A program made the position numbers and the translations under genes. This document shows positions 4,313 to 5,731 of a stretch of 5,731 nt of DNA, piece after piece. The DNA is from Thiohalocapsa sp. (GTDB lineage: Bacteria > Pseudomonadota > Gammaproteobacteria > Chromatiales > Chromatiaceae): the NCBI RefSeq assembly GCF_019695415.1, contig NZ_JAIFKJ010000136.1, positions 1 through 5,731 on the forward strand. The letters run 5' to 3'. Numbering within the stretch: the stretch's first letter is position 1; every line of letters begins with the position of its first letter. The notes under the pieces were generated by a model. The model had not been told where the DNA came from. It saw only the letters and a list, made by a program, of their open reading frames with translations, and ran no database searches.

Positions 4313-5731
4313 GCAACGCCCCGGGTGACAGCACCTCGGCGCGCCGTGGCCTCAGCGCGCGGGTTGCGGCCGCCGTCGATGCCGTCCGCCTGCCACCGGC
4401 CCTGCTCAGCGCAAGCCGCCGCTACCTGACGCGCCATCCATGGCAGACCTGGCTCTCCATCATCGGCATTGCGCTGGGGGTGGCTGTCGTCATCGCCGTG
4501 GACCTTGCCAACGAGAGCGCGCGCCGCGGCTTCCGGCTGTCGGTGGAGCAGGTGGCGGGCCCGGCGACACACCAGATCCAGGCCGCGGCCGGCGGCATCC
4601 CCGATGCGACCTATGCTGAACTGCGTATCGAGCAGGGGCTGGACCTGGCTACGCCGGTCATCGAGGCCCCCATCCGCATCGGCGAGCGAAGCCTCACGCT
4701 GTTGGGGCTGGACGTGATTGCCGCAGCACCGATGCGCCCGGCGCTCTTCGCCGGCGCCGCGGCGCAGGGCGATGGCGGGAATGGGCTCGCGGCGGCGCTG
4801 ATGACCCTTCTGGCGGAGCCGGATACCCTGCTGCTCTCAGCCGCGGACGGGGCGGCCATAGGCGCCGCCGCCGGCGATGAGATCAGCGTCGAGATCGGCA
4901 ACAGCACCCGGCGCATGCGCATCGCTGCCCTGCTGCCGGATCAGGGCGGCGCTGGCCAGGGGCAATCGCAAGGGGTAGGCGGTCTGGCCGTCGCCGACAT
5001 CGCCACGGCACAGGAGGCCACCGGGCGCACCGGCGAGGTGGAGCGCATCGACCTGATCCTGACGGACGAGGAGGCCGAGCGCGTCGCCGCCGCCCTGCCC
5101 ACGGGACTGCGGCTTACCACCACCGCCCAGCGCACCAATGTGCTGGCGCAGATGACCCGCGCCTTCCACACCAACCTCACGGCCATGAGCTTGCTGGCGA
5201 TGCTGGTGGGCGGCTTCATCGTTTACAACACCATGACCTTCGCAGTGCTCCAGCGTCGCCCGCTGCTCGGCACGCTCCGCATGCAGGGCGTCACCCGCTC
5301 GCAGCTCTTCGCGCTGGTGCTTGTGGAGGCACTTGTGCTGGCGGCCATCGGGGCGCTGCTGGGCGTGCTGACGGGCATCGCCGTGGGCGCCGGGCTGGTG
5401 CAGCTGGTGACGCGCACCATCAACGATGTCTACTTCCAGCTCAGCGTGCGCAGCCTGCACCTGGACTGGCTGTCGCTCACCAAGGGAATCGGACTAGGCA
5501 TCGGCGTCACCTTGCTGGCGGGCCTCGGGCCGGCACTGGAAGCGGCCCGCTCCCAGCCGCGGGACGTAGCGCGCCGCACCCTGGTGGAGCAGCGCGGGCA
5601 ACGGCTGCTGCCCTGGCTCGCAGCGGGCGGCGCACTGGTGATGGCGCTGGGGGTCGCGTTGATCCCCCTATCCGGGCGCTCCATGACCTGGGGCTTCGTA
5701 GCGCTCTTCCTGGTCATCGTCGGCGCCAGCC
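4309..5731 (+). CDS. FtsX-family ABC transporter permease, N-terminal part (runs off right edge)
   Basis: Partner permease of the ATPase, starting with GTG in the shared GTGA. 474 residues are visible and the frame is open at the edge. A cytoplasmic N-terminus of about 45 residues leads to RYLTRHPWQTWLS and the first membrane segment (about 48-66, IIGIALGVAVVIAV). A large periplasmic region (about 67-290) follows, then segments near 292-314, 333-367 and 393-411, forming an FtsX domain with the cytoplasmic coupling stretch LLGTLRMQGVTRSQLF (319-334). Further segments lie near 435-453 and 459-474, so this is the long YbbP/LolC-E-like type with a second FtsX half expected outside the window (YbbP is about 800 residues). 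The periplasmic part has a Gly/Gln-rich loop (211-225) and an Ala/Gly-rich stretch (147-165). The cargo cannot be told. From memory, similar permeases are followed by an AttH/CrtC-like lipocalin gene. Confidence 0.95.
   Translation, partial: MSNAPGDSTSARRGLSARVAAAVDAVRLPPALLSASRRYLTRHPWQTWLSIIGIALGVAVVIAVDLANESARRGFRLSVEQVAGPATHQIQAAAGGIPDATYAELRIEQGLDLATPVIEAPIRIGERSLTLLGLDVIAAAPMRPALFAGAAAQGDGGNGLAAALMTLLAEPDTLLLSAADGAAIGAAAGDEISVEIGNSTRRMRIAALLPDQGGAGQGQSQGVGGLAVADIATAQEATGRTGEVERIDLILTDEEAERVAAALPTGLRLTTTAQRTNVLAQMTRAFHTNLTAMSLLAMLVGGFIVYNTMTFAVLQRRPLLGTLRMQGVTRSQLFALVLVEALVLAAIGALLGVLTGIAVGAGLVQLVTRTINDVYFQLSVRSLHLDWLSLTKGIGLGIGVTLLAGLGPALEAARSQPRDVARRTLVEQRGQRLLPWLAAGGALVMALGVALIPLSGRSMTWGFVALFLVIVGAS

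Noticed and set aside
4837..5460. 207-codon minus-strand open frame
   Set aside because: His/Gln/Ala-rich antisense shadow of the permease, whose membrane segments and FtsX motifs are clear.

Overview
This is a GC-rich window with six protein genes. Three lie on the minus strand in the left half and three on the plus strand in the right half, separated by a gene-poor stretch of about 550 bp. The GC-biased codon use, a periplasmic DsrE-fold protein, two GH57 glycosidases and a LolD/FtsX-type ABC exporter suggest a gammaproteobacterium. A member of the Chromatiales/Ectothiorhodospiraceae type is my best guess, but that is inference from gene content; no marker gene is present.

Left part (1-1899, minus strand): two different glycoside hydrolase family 57 genes in tandem. 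The downstream one is cut by the left edge, so only its first 184 residues are visible, including the HQP motif. The upstream one is complete at 408 residues, with recognisable GH57 motifs and candidate catalytic Glu142 and Asp237. They probably act on storage alpha-glucan in the cytoplasm, perhaps as part of a glycogen cluster continuing to the left.

Middle (1900-3249): a 242-bp spacer unusually dense in inverted repeats; a minus-strand gene for an exported single-domain DsrE/DsrF-like protein; then about 550 bp with no convincing gene. This last stretch holds a GC-rich hairpin and, at its right end, a stretch that reads like a ribbon-helix-helix (BrnA/CopG-type) antitoxin. It is in frame with the next gene but has no credible start of its own, so it may be a relic or a coincidence.

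Right part (3250-5731, plus strand): a 78-residue protein of unknown function, a spacer with two hairpins (one terminator-like), then an ATPase and a FtsX-family permease overlapping by GTGA. The permease runs off the right edge. The pair forms a LolCDE/MacB/YbbAP-type exporter. From memory of the family, the next gene could encode an AttH/CrtC-like lipocalin, but that is outside the window.

No tRNA, rRNA, CRISPR array, transposase or integrase was seen. The most worthwhile unknowns are the 78-residue protein with the RHH-like sequence in front of it, the dyad-rich spacer at 1991-2140, and the exported DsrE-like protein.
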